Below, piece after piece: positions 11,545 through 22,338 of a stretch of DNA of 64,000 nt. Below the pieces are notes generated by a model, which saw nothing but the letters and a program-made list of their open reading frames with translations, did no database searches and was not told the origin of the DNA. Source of the DNA: Tenebrio molitor (taxonomy: Eukaryota; Arthropoda; Insecta; Coleoptera; Tenebrionidae). The translations under genes and the position numbers were made by a program. Location: positions 6,882,001-6,946,000 of the forward strand of contig NC_091052.1 of assembly GCF_963966145.1 (NCBI RefSeq), given 5' to 3'. How positions within the stretch are numbered: the stretch's first letter is position 1; every line of letters starts with the position of its first letter.

Positions 11545-13609
11545 CCATTTGTTGAAGAAATGAGATTTTTAAAATCACTTTTTTTTGCTTAGGTGCGTTA
11601 TAAAGGGTGGCTGTTCAACCTACACTCTTTTTTGTTTCCAGTTGTTGAACGGGATAAAATCAAGATTGCCACCGAGCATGTAAAAAATCACATTAATTGT
11701 AATTGCATAATTTTTAGTGCAGAGAGTAGCTCATAGTGCATTCTACAACCCACATATTGAATCGGACCTTGTGTTGGTGTTTACTGTTTACATATTGCCC
11801 AGTTTTTTGCTTATTGCAAACAAAATTGGCTGTAAATTATACTTTTCATGTGTTTTTTTGCCATGCACCGCTAGATAGAACAAGAACTGGAGGCTGATTC
11901 TTTTCTCCAATCAAAGCTAACAAAGCAATTGTGTTTTTCAAACTTTGCGTTTATTTTTTTTTGATGTAGATATAGATAAAAGAGAAGAAGAGAGAGATTA
12001 TCTGATATTGACGGCTAACACTCAAATTTACTGCTACCAACCTTACACCCAAAAATCACTACTTTCGATTATGCAAAATTGGATTTTTTTAAAACTGTTT
12101 TTGGCTTTTGGTTGCTTGGAGAAGAGCTGATGAAAAACCAGGAAATAGAACTGCTACTAAAATGTAGGAAATTTTGGAAAGAGGTGTATTCGCTGTTGTT
12201 TGAGCGGTGTAGCAGATGGTCCTTTGTAAGGGATGTGCGAATAAAACGAAGAAATACACGGACGAAATGTCAACTACTTTAACGTGTTACTTTATATTAT
12301 GTTTCGAATGTTTCGATTGACTTGTCGATTCAGTGAACATTTCCGTGATTAAGTTTATTTCTGTAATAATAGTCAAGAACGAAAAAAACTGAACGAAGGC
12401 TTTAAGGACTTTGCGTTTAATAATTTCTGATCACTGTTATATTATTATTACGGTCTTACGAACGTATCCTCCCTTAGGAAGTTGCGTTTAATTTTTTTAT
12501 AAGGGTGTAGGTCCAGATGTTAATCGAGGGCAAAATCCTGCGCGTTGGAACACGTACTCTTGACCACATTGTGTACTAAAATAAACACCACACGCATAAA
12601 TTCCCGTCTTGATATTACATTCAAGCAGAGTTTATCTAAAGGGTCATAAATAATACATAAACACCAACAGACAATGAGTTCGTGTTTATCCCAAAGGCTA
12701 TTGTTTCTCTCTTTCGTTTCGAAGGGCGGAATCAGATACCGATAATTGGGTGAGACCTTCGCCTACTTCCGTTCATTAAAAAAATATTTGCCGCTCAAAG
12801 TTATTTCCATTTTTGAATGTCGGTGGGCTATCACAAGACCACGCTGGTAATTGCTTCGTCGAAAGTTTGTCGTTCTATTTCAGTAATTTTATACGTGTCC
12901 GCAATGGAAATGAAGTTGAGTCCTGAAAGTGTTAAGGGTAAGCACGCCATACCGAAAAGAATTTCAGGCATGCAACTGTCAACTCAGCACAGAAGTTTAG
13001 ATTTTAATTTGTAACGATAAGTTGAGGTTAATTACTAGTCGTTTGGGCGCACGCTACGTTAAGCCGCCTCCACACTGACGCCGCGATGCATCCGTCTGCC
13101 GGACTTGCAAATTTCGCACCCCTGGAATTCCTGTCGCCACGTCGACGCTTCATCTTACCAAAGCATTTATCAAAATTGTCCAGGTTTATGTCTTTCAGCG
13201 CGCAGTTATTGTGTTCTGCCGAGTTCCGAGTTAACGGCCTCTGCTGAACTAGTCACGTTGGAAGACCGTGGAAGCGGTACATCCGCCTTTTGTATATTAT
13301 TTTTCTGCTCACGTTTAGTCCGGCACATAAAACCTAATTGAAGTAATGCGCAAGGCGACAGGCAATCGGAAACCCGCTTTACAATTAGACCCGAAAGTAA
13401 ATTTTGTTACACATTACGTGGCCATAAAAATACAAACCAATGCACAAAATGTTGCTAAACTGGATTATGTTTTACGACAACGGGCGATTACTTATCTTTT
13501 ACGATTGTCTAAAGGGGGTCTAAGTGTTTTTACGTTTTTGCTCGAATTCGTCCTTTAAGCAAGCCTGCTCGCCATTCCTGCCGGAAATGGCATGACTCGG
13601 AGGCATCAC
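11545..13609. other. Intronic stretch without recognised genes
   Basis: A possible isolated transposon end (GGGTGGCTGTTCAACC) is near 11605. A moderately GC-rich block at about 13020-13340 has an open frame (13105-13341) with no recognisable domain. The rest is AT-rich. Confidence 0.45.
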
Positions 13610-13659
13610 CATTATAACTCATTATCGTTATAACTCATCATTATAACTCACGGTTATAG
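13610..13659 (+). repeat. Short tandem repeat of a TTATAACTCA motif
   Basis: Four imperfect, closely spaced units of the form CATTATAACTCA / CGTTATAACTCA / CATTATAACTCA / CGGTTATAGCT. It is probably a small minisatellite. A cluster of binding sites is possible but unsupported. Confidence 0.7.
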
Positions 13660-13859
13660 CTGGAACTTTAATTATTAATGACACAAACCCTGAAAATGCT
13701 AGGTTTATCCATGATTTCATTTTTTCAAACATTTATCTTATTAAAAGCCCAACAACTGGCAAAATCTAGATTTTGCATGTACGTGGCCTGTTTCATAAAC
13801 TCTGCGACGCAAATAGCGCAAGAATGCAATGCAATATCAGTTTAGGGACAACATTTTTA

Positions 13860-13990
13860 TACAGGTGCCCCAGCCAAGACTTTCGAGCTTAATATCTCGG
13901 TTATTTTCCAACGGATTTTTGTCAAATTTAAAATGCAGATATTTTAGGCGGTGAAGAGTAAAATGCCATTAATGCAATAACCCAAGTCTT
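13860..13990 (+). repeat. Isolated transposon-like end (TACAGGTGCCCC)
   Basis: TACAGGTGCCCCAGCCAAGA, followed by a stem-rich stretch ending near AAATGCCATTAATGC, looks like one end of a TA-flanked element. The matching inverted end (GGGGCACCTGTA) was not found nearby, so it is a fragment or a chance likeness. Confidence 0.35.
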
Positions 13991-14549
13991 AAAAACGTAA
14001 TTTTTACAAGCCTTTTTAAAACGTTGAATCACTTAAGATTTATATCAAAAAATTGATCGTCAATTAAAAATGCTGTAAGGAGAAACTCGTCCTTGAAAGA
14101 CGTCTGGTTTGCAAGAAAAAAGAAAAAACTGTGTAAAACGTGGCTGCAGATGCAAAAACGTAGACGCGTATGAAACAAACGCGCACTATCGCCGAATTTT
14201 GGTCACCCCTTTTCGCACAAATGCAGGTGACATATTTGACGTTTATCTTTCTAACCTTACAAACACTTACAAAGTTAAAGACAACATTTGGACGTAATTT
14301 ATTATACTGGATGCTTTAATTCTTCCATAAAGGACTAAAACAAGATCTGGATATTTTAGCAAGGTAATTTAGTACATGTACCTAATTTTCTATTCATCTT
14401 GTCATCACACTGTCCTGAAACTACTGTGCGAACTTGTGTTTTGCTATTTTGTTAAATTTGATCAGTACGTATTGTTACGAATGGCTTAAAAGATTTAAGT
14501 ACGGTCTGCAATCAACGGATGAACACCTTTTTTTATATCGAGGATTTTG

Positions 14550-14910
14550 TGCATCATGAATTGTTACCTGAGGGACAAACGGTCGTTATATCGAAGTGCT
14601 GGAACTTCTCGGCGAAAATATCAGGTGAAAATGGCCCAATCTGGAGAAACAATTTCTGATTTCTCCATCGTTACAATAAACCAGTTTACGTGAGTGTAGC
14701 TTCGCAAGCCATCTTATTCGCCTGATTTGAGCACGGTAGACTTCTTAATTGAAGCAACGAACGTTTCAGACGATTGAAATTAATAGCAAGGGAGTTGACA
14801 GCGAATTATTTTGAAGGAGATAAGATAAAGTGTGTTGCACGGAAGCACAAAAAATTATTTAAAATATTTCCAGAACTTATTGAACAGATCGCGTACATTA
14901 CCAACTGTTG
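14550..14910 (+). pseudogene. Second mariner/Tc1-like transposase relic
   Basis: The plus strand reads PSYSPDLSTVDFLIEATN and, in another frame, SNERFRRLKLIARELTANYF followed by a basic segment. The order resembles the PPYSPDLxPxDFFLF...ELxAIP region of mariner-like transposases in insects. Stops and frameshifts break it, and no intact N-terminal domain or TIRs were seen. Confidence 0.45.
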
Positions 14911-15209
14911 AATGGACCTCATTCCTGTGCACCAAATAGATCTGTTCGGACAAATTAATGAACATTCTGTTAACATTTATTCATTATTCGTTAAATATTT
15001 ATTAACAAGTCAGTTACTTGCAGTCAGAATTCAGAATAACTGATGAACTACTGCGTTAGTTAGCAATGTATCATTTATTTTTATTTACTCGCTCTAAGAA
15101 CGTTGTCCGCAACTAATTAATTTTAATGTCGCAAAGCAGGATATTTTAATTTTCTTGAACATCATTACTCTACTATCATTCTCTACTTTTTCACAAATTT
15201 ATTTAATTG

Positions 15210-15250
15210 TACACAGGTGTCCCTGAAATGCATGTCAAAAATAGTTGATG
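15210..15250 (+). repeat. Isolated CACAGGTGTCCC transposon-like end
   Basis: The first bases match the terminal CAGGTGTCCC of the complete element at 50162-50504, but the rest differs and no partner end is nearby. It may be a fragment of a related family. Confidence 0.35.
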
Positions 15251-15988
15251 ATGATGAATACCATTTTTTTCTAGTAAAAGCCTTTTAGTTTTTGCTCGAA
15301 ATGCCCAGTATCTTTTTCTTTTTTCTCAATTACTTCAATTCAGCAATAAAAATTACACGCTTTGAATTATTTTGTTAAATAATTGCGTTTTTGTATTGCA
15401 AGACAAACCAATCAAATGATTTATGACAAAATGGTATAATTTATTAACGAAAGGATCTTGAACCCCATTGTTTACAGCCTCATTATAAATGTGACAATAT
15501 AAATTCCACTGTGGCAAATTAAAGCAATTTTTGGTATTATAAACGCAAAAGTGGGTTCCATTCAAAATACAAACAAAAAATTAATATTTTATCCGGTAAC
15601 TTCATGAATGAATGTTGGGAGTTTTTACGTTTACGTTTTTACAGAGAGTGTAAAATCAGAAATTCAAAATCTAGCCTAAAATTAGTTTTCTTTCAAGTTT
15701 ATAGCTTTATTTAATAAGGAAAATTACAAAAAAAAAGTGTACTGAATTATTAATGGGTTTCGTATACCAGAGTTGAATATTGAAGTTTCAAGAAAAAAAT
15801 AAAACTCTAACCTGAACTTGACATAAGCTCTGGAAAAGAATGGGCACAGAGAAATATTTAAGCCTGGAAAATTTAGTTTTGAATAATGAAAATGTGATTT
15901 ACGACTTACATATTACCGGCATTTGAGGGCATATTTAATTTGTCTGCCCTTATTAATAAGTAAAAGACATTTGGGCCGTAAACAAGAA

Positions 15989-16111
15989 AATGTAAGAGTC
16001 TGTCATGACCTCACAAAGGGGTTCGACACCATAAAGCATGAGTTGCGGTCAGACGAGTTGCTAAATCAGGATGTTCCCAGAGGATCTATCTGCCGACCCC
16101 TTTTATTATTT
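15989..16111 (+). pseudogene. Non-LTR retrotransposon reverse-transcriptase relic
   Basis: The open frame contains VCHDLTKGFDTIKHEL followed by QDVPRGSICRPLLLF. These match RT motif A (DLxKAFDTIxHxLL) and the downstream GVPQGSxLGPLLF block of non-LTR elements. The roughly 60-80 residues that normally separate them are deleted, so the fragment is dead. No flanking ORF1, endonuclease or poly(A) tail is recognised. Confidence 0.7.
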
Positions 16112-16159
16112 CATGCGCACATGTTTAGTTTTAATCGATATGAAGTAAAGCGGTAATAG

Positions 16160-19100
16160 AGAAAAGTCAGAAAAAACAAACAATACATTTAGCATAAGTC
16201 ATTTTCTGTTTTTATTCCCGACACTTTACAAGTCGTAATCGTATAATTTTAGCGCGTAAAATTCACATTTTAAGTGCAAATGTTAGTGGTAAAAACAGCA
16301 GTAACTTTTATTTTCTCCGTGAACAATCAACCAAAAACGTGAAGGCGGCTTAATGCAGTTAGCTTCCGCCAGACAATGCTTTGTGGAATGAGATTACACC
16401 AACATATCGGAATTAAATCGACTAATTAGGTTTGTAAAAGGCTGGATGTTTGTTTTAAAAAGTAACAAAGGCGTAATGAAAATACGACGCAGATCGGAAA
16501 ATGTTCCCGACGGAGATTAAAAGCAAATAAACGCTCCTTGGTCGAGCTTAAGGGACGCCATAATGATAAAATAAAGACAATTTCCTTGTGATAAACGGCG
16601 AGTAATAATGTTTAATGAAATTTTGCCTGATTTCTGAATGTTCTTTCCACCTACTCGATTTCGGATCCTCCGTAAAAAATCTCTACAAGAACACGAATTT
16701 TGTGGTAATAACGATGTCTCATTCTCGTAATTCGCATTGTATGAAAGTGGTTGTCAGGATTTGCTTGCAGGAGACACGGAAACTCATTACTTCCGGCGAA
16801 AGACGTAAAAAAGTATCAGGTCAAATACAGGAAACTCACATCCATGTGGGTCGGTGTCTGTAAATAAAAGCGCAATAAAATCCTTTTTAAATAAATGTCC
16901 AGGATAACAACACGGGAAGAAAGTGAAAATAGAATGCAGAAAGCTCTGGCGGTGGAGAACATTCCACGGGCAAAAGCCAATTAATCGCCGATTTGATCGC
17001 GTAAAAAAGGGTTTTTATTTGCTTCGTATTTTCGCCGCCTTCAAGGTGGTTCTTAAAGAGATTTAAACTTTTCAGCCGTTCCATCTTATGTGTCAATTAC
17101 AGGAGGCATCGATTTCGCTTCCGGTGTTAGTTTCTGCGACGGTGCTGATACAATCAATTCATCCACAACACATCCTCCGATGATGATTATTACACGTTGG
17201 AAAAACCTGCGAGTTTTCGTCAGAGCTCTTGTTTACGACGGCCAGTTTCCAGCGGAAAGTGAAAGCTTTTTAACTTTTCTTTCCGGTCGTGATTAATGCC
17301 GCTTTAAAATTTCGCCGCGTTATCGCGGAAAATCTCGAAAGAATTCCGCTCAGATATATTAGCAGGTTGGGTAGTTAATGTTAAAACGAGCGGCCCAATA
17401 AATTTATAACCTCTTTATGGTAAATCAGTATTAGGAGGGCGTTTTATTATGGAACTTGGGATGAATACGGAACGATCGAAAGATAAGTATTTTCTCCACG
17501 GTCAAGACTTCCAAATCTGCTTCCCGACAAGACAGATGTCTTTTTTCGTCGTTTGCCAGAGTTTCTTAAAAGCTTTATGCACTTACGGCCTCGACAATCT
17601 CTTATAGTTTTATTCTGTTTGTGACTTCTCCGCACCTCAGCTCGTATAAATAAAACGGCTTAACTCAACCAAAGTGCGTTTAAATATCGACAATTATTTT
17701 ATAAAAGCACTGCATGGTGCTATACAGCATAACTACAAAAATATTTTATTACAAACCTATCCTCAAATTGTTTTTCCTCCACTTTTAACGTTTTTCACTA
17801 GAATCCATTCAATTTATTTGTATTGATTGATTTTCATTTTAATGGGATAATGGTGACATAATTTCCGCATTTTCAAATTGATGTCCATACAGAAAAATTT
17901 TAATACATTATTTATTTTAAGACCACAAGTTATTCAACAGAACTAAATTTAATAAAAAAATAAATATGTAATAGAAAACCAAACACCAAAATGTTTAATC
18001 AAAATTCTTGTGTCAGCAACTCTTATTTTTTATTCATATTAAAACACGGAGTTTTTACCGAGTTCTAGAAGTGCTGTTGGGTTTACTTAGTAATTAATTA
18101 GCATTGGGCATCGCATGACCATTTTTAAGTTGATCAATGCATAAAGTTGCGCTATCGAGTGAAAAATCCATGCTGATAATTACAATTTTAATTAAACCAC
18201 TGCGTTTAATTCACCCTTCTTTGCTCCTACCATTAACTAATAAAACGAACGCAACACACCTGGTGGTCCTGCCTTACATTGTCAGCGCAAAAAGGGTAGT
18301 GCCTTCATCGTTTCATTCGGTGGTAAAAATCCAAAAAAAAAAGAGATGAGGAAAATGTAATTCTAGGTATTTTGTTGGTTTATTTCAGGACGATATTGTT
18401 AAAAGTGTGGGTTCGACGCTTTAAAGAAACTTGTACCAAACAATAACAACAAATTTATTACTGATTAATTATGTACCTACACTAAATGAACATTAAATTT
18501 ACACTACAGGAAACTAAACTAATTAGCAGTCTTGCACTAACGTTTGTTAATCGCCGTGTTCGCACTTCAATAATTCGTTATCGCTCAGTCCAAAACTGAC
18601 GGACTGTGGCGATCGTCTCCTTTTTATGTAGATGCCGGCCCTGTTTCAAACATTCCAGGTAAGCCTCAGCGCTTCGCGATCGTTAATGAGACCGGTGACA
18701 ATATTATCATTCGCGAAAATGATGCTTCGGGACTCTTCTGGACGCGTCCCGATTGTTCGTTCCGCATTGCTATGTTTAACGATAGATAATAAAATAATAA
18801 GTGACAACCCGGTATATTAAAATGTTAACATGTATTGACAAATCTATTCTGCCCTTGTTATATCATGGAGGAGCAACAAAGACGTAACCTGGTAGAATTC
18901 AGACATAATTAATAGTGAATTTACGTTAATATGTGTAAGGTTACTACATATAAAAATAAGTCTTAATTAATTGGGTATGTAGTACAGAACAAGAGACAGT
19001 TAAGAATATGTTTTTTGTTGTACTGGAAGTATGGCATCTTTTAATATGCTGTTTCTCATTTAGACCCAATTCCAACAAAACCACCATCCACTTTCTGTTA

Positions 19101-19405
19101 AGTGAGCATAGCAGAACAACATTCTTAATTTACTCGTATTACATAGAAAGAAACAATGAAAGTGAAGGTTCTAAAAAAAAATATCTGTTTTAAAAAACTT
19201 TGAATTTAGTAATTTATTGTAGAATATCCCAATACATTTTACGTACATTCAGTAAATATAGTAAACAATAAAATGCAAAAACATCACTACTTATTTAAAA
19301 AATATGACGATGACATCCCTACGCAGAAACGGAAATGTATTATTTAAACTCCTTTTTTTTCAATGGGATTTCGTAGAAAAAAAAATTGTTCTTAATGAAA
19401 ATATA
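16160..19405. other. Intronic stretch with a GC-richer island, no recognised gene
   Basis: From about 16330 to 17660 composition is more balanced, with CpG-containing, repeat-free sequence; small ORFs on both strands have no domain. A second short block sits at 18560-18760. These are candidates for conserved non-coding DNA. The rest is AT-rich. Confidence 0.4.
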
Positions 19406-19710
19406 GGGCCTTCAAATAAATTTATATTTAGAGCAACCTATGGAAATTCATTTGTTTGCAACATTTTTCCAGCGTAGAAAATGACACAAGAAACGTCTGA
19501 CATTTTAACGAAATAAAATTTTTAATTTTTGTAGTGCATTCTCCCTATTCCCCTCCACGGAATATGACAATATGAAATTGGGAAAAAGCTTACTATGTAA
19601 CCTGTGTAACTCCAGAGAATAATTGGTTACCTACAAAAATTACTTTACACTGTTAACAGAATTACAATGTCGCCCACGCCTACTCTAAATATATATTTAT
19701 TTGAAGGCCC
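19406..19710 (+). repeat. MITE family G (305 bp)
   Basis: The left end GGGCCTTCAAATAAATTTAT and the right end (reverse complement GGGCCTTCAAATAAATATAT) form about 28-bp TIRs. There is no coding frame. The GGGCC terminus resembles that of family F, 330 bp away. Confidence 0.85.
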
Positions 19711-20044
19711 GATACAATATTATGTGTATTGTATTATAATTTATACAAGATAATCCACAACGGCACAGTGACACATTAGCAAAACCTTGAAAAAATGATT
19801 ATTTATAAATGAAAATCTATCGAGAAAAATGGTTTAAACATTTTTTTAATTTGTTTTTTTTATTCCATTTAATTAGTTTTGTATAATGTCTTTTCCTATT
19901 AGAATGTGTTATCACGAATGAGAAAATTCTTAGTTTTTCAATGTTTTTTAAATTTTATTAAAACACAAAATGACAACTTTTTGTTGAGTTAACTAAAAAA
20001 ATTGAATGATTTTTCTATTCATTTTTAAATTTACAATAGATATA

Positions 20045-20206
20045 GGGCCAGTTTACAGAAGCGAAATTAAGTTAATCATGATCAAATGCGAGATTAACTG
20101 AACACGTGATCAGATTGAACCAATCGAATTCTCGGATTTATGGGTTAATCGCGCATTAAAATTTAATTCGAATTAAATATTTAATTCTCTTTCTATAAAC
20201 TGGCCC
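20045..20206 (+). repeat. MITE family F (162 bp)
   Basis: The left end GGGCCAGTTTACAGAAGCGA pairs with the right end, whose complement is GGGCCAGTTTATAGAAAGAG. ATA precedes and follows the element, suggesting a 3-bp target duplication as in PIF/Harbinger-type elements (inferred). Confidence 0.8.
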
Positions 20207-20399
20207 ATAGATTATGTAATTAATTGAAATAACTAAAATCAGAAATTATTAATTTGTCAGTAAATAATAAAATTTCGTTCGTTTCGTTCAGGACATATGA
20301 TAGTCATTTCCAAATCCAGCGACGCGTTTAAAAATGTATCCATTTAACAGTCAAATGTTAAGTGAGATAACCATTTGGCATTATTTATTCAAAGCTAAT

Positions 20400-21250
20400 T
20401 GCTAGCCCGGCGGCAGGACATTAACGAAAAGTCCGGGGTAAATAAGACATCGTGATCTTTTCCACTTGATAATTACGAAATCCCTATTACCGGTGTCCGT
20501 TAATAAATTTCAGTTGCGGACGGGTCTCCGTAAATAATACACCACCCCAGGAGCGGGACCCGTCCGGGCTGGTGCTTGGCGGTTGAAATGTTGTTTTAGC
20601 GAGCACCCGGTAATGTCTGGCTGCCTACATTAGCGGCGATCGAATCGATATCAAGGTGTAACATCCTTTGAAGGTTCTGAAATCTGAACGACACGAACGA
20701 AGCCCAGTCACCTGCGTCCTTGACGGCCCCTGGACACGAGCGACCTTGGCCTCACACCCAGCGACAACAGGAGAGGATACCCGGTCTGCTCGTCCGCCGA
20801 CTCCTTCCTACTACGCCGTCGCCGTCGCGTAGGCGTCGTAGTACGCTCCGTAGTATCAACCCCATCATTAGCCGGCTGCACTCGACGCTGTTGCTATGCG
20901 CGCCCGGTGCAACACCACCCTCCTCGGAGAAGGTAAACAAGGCGCTCCTCGCCGTCCGGGATGGGTACGACGGATTAATGGGGCGGCGATTCTTCCGGTT
21001 ATCTCGCCTCTTCTCCTTCCGATATTCTCGAACGTCGAGACTAGCGCGACTAATGATCCTTGTTCGCAGAAGATTAATTATGTCCTAGGATGACTTGCCG
21101 AAGTAAAACACAAAAGGCGGCCTGCGAGAGATTTGCCCGTTTTTAATCAGGACCGGTGCGCTAATCTGAATATGAAATGCGAAGGTGACGAGCAAACGAA
21201 GAAAACTTGACTGTTTGCTTTTGAGAGGAATCTAAAACGTCAAGTCGAAG
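20400..21250. other. GC-rich island in the intron, function unknown
   Basis: The composition changes sharply: 20500-21080 is GC- and CpG-rich with open frames on both strands (122 codons at 20720-21088 plus, 62 codons at 20752-20940 minus). These frames are Arg/Ser/Pro-rich without any domain I know, as expected for GC-rich non-coding DNA. It includes an imperfect hairpin at about 20810-20844 (CTACTACGCC ... GGCGTCGTAG). It might be a regulatory element, an alternative first exon with CpG promoter, or an unannotated exon. Confidence 0.4.
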
Positions 21251-22221
21251 AAGAATCCACCTGACAAACTCTTTAATGCCGGACTGACATGGACGCACCA
21301 ATAACAATTCCATTAAGAGTTTTCAATTAATTTTATTTATTTTTTAATTTGCTTTCGCAAATAGAATCGATGAATCAGACTTTTTTAACGAAGGATTATT
21401 TTTAAATCAAGACCGAAACTGAAAATAACACAAGCTTCAATTTTTTTGGTGGCACGGATTGAAAATACGATCTGAAGAACTAATAAAAAATTCAAGCAAA
21501 AAGAGAAACGACATTAGTCGGTCCGCATTAGCGAAACAATAAAAAGTGCAGTAATGGAAAGATAAAATGGTAGTAACAGTTCAGAAAAAGAACGCGTGAT
21601 TAATACTAAAGTTAATTCCAGAGTAACAAACATTCTCCAAAAAAATTGACAAAGAATTTGTCTTTGGTACAAAGTTTTCAGTTGAAAGAATTAGGAGAAA
21701 AAGAAGTTACACGGAGAAATTTCATAAAGTAAGTTCTAAGCAAATGTTCACATAAGAATTTCTAGACTTGAAAGTAGTTATTGTCTTGAAAATTAGTAAA
21801 ACTGGTTTTGTGCGTTATGGGAATAACAAATATATTTGCGTAACTACAAAAAAAAAAATGGAAAGAAGAAAGAAATATTAAAAGATTTGGAATTTTCAAA
21901 TTGAAACCAAACTTATAATTTACAAAATGTCCTTATTCTTAAGTCTTATCAAGATTTAAAAATAAAGTCAAAATGGATTTCTCATCATTTCTCAAGTAAA
22001 CGAATAACGAAAATTAAAAATTTGAAAACATCTCTAAAAGCTTTGGAAAGAAAGGTACTCAATTTCTTTTTGGAAATAAGAAAGTAAATGATGATCTCCA
22101 CGAAGAGTAAGTCAATTTTTAGATTGAACAGTACATATTTGAAATATGTACTGTGCCATGGAAAAAAAGAAAATCGAGTAAGCTATGACCTAAATATTGC
22201 TAATGTCAAAGAATAGTAATT
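21251..22221. other. Intronic stretch without recognised features
   Basis: A-rich on the plus strand. Nothing recognised. Confidence 0.5.
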
Positions 22222-22338
22222 ATACGCCAAGGTAGAGAAGACATTTTTTTAAGCCGAGGTAGTTTATTCCCCGAGAAGCGAAGCTTTGAGGGGAATAAAG
22301 AAGCGAGGCTTAAAATTGTCTTCTCTAGCGTGGTGTAT
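22222..22338 (+). repeat. Palindromic repeat (about 117 bp)
   Basis: The left arm starts ATACGCCAAGGTAGAGAAGA and includes AAGCCGAGGT and TTTATTCCCC. The right arm has GGGGAATAAAG, AAGCGAGGCTT and TGTCTTCTCTAGCGTGGTGT. The centre is GAGAAGCGAAGCTTTGA. The transcript could fold into a long imperfect hairpin. Its style resembles the palindrome at 61323-61478. Confidence 0.75.
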
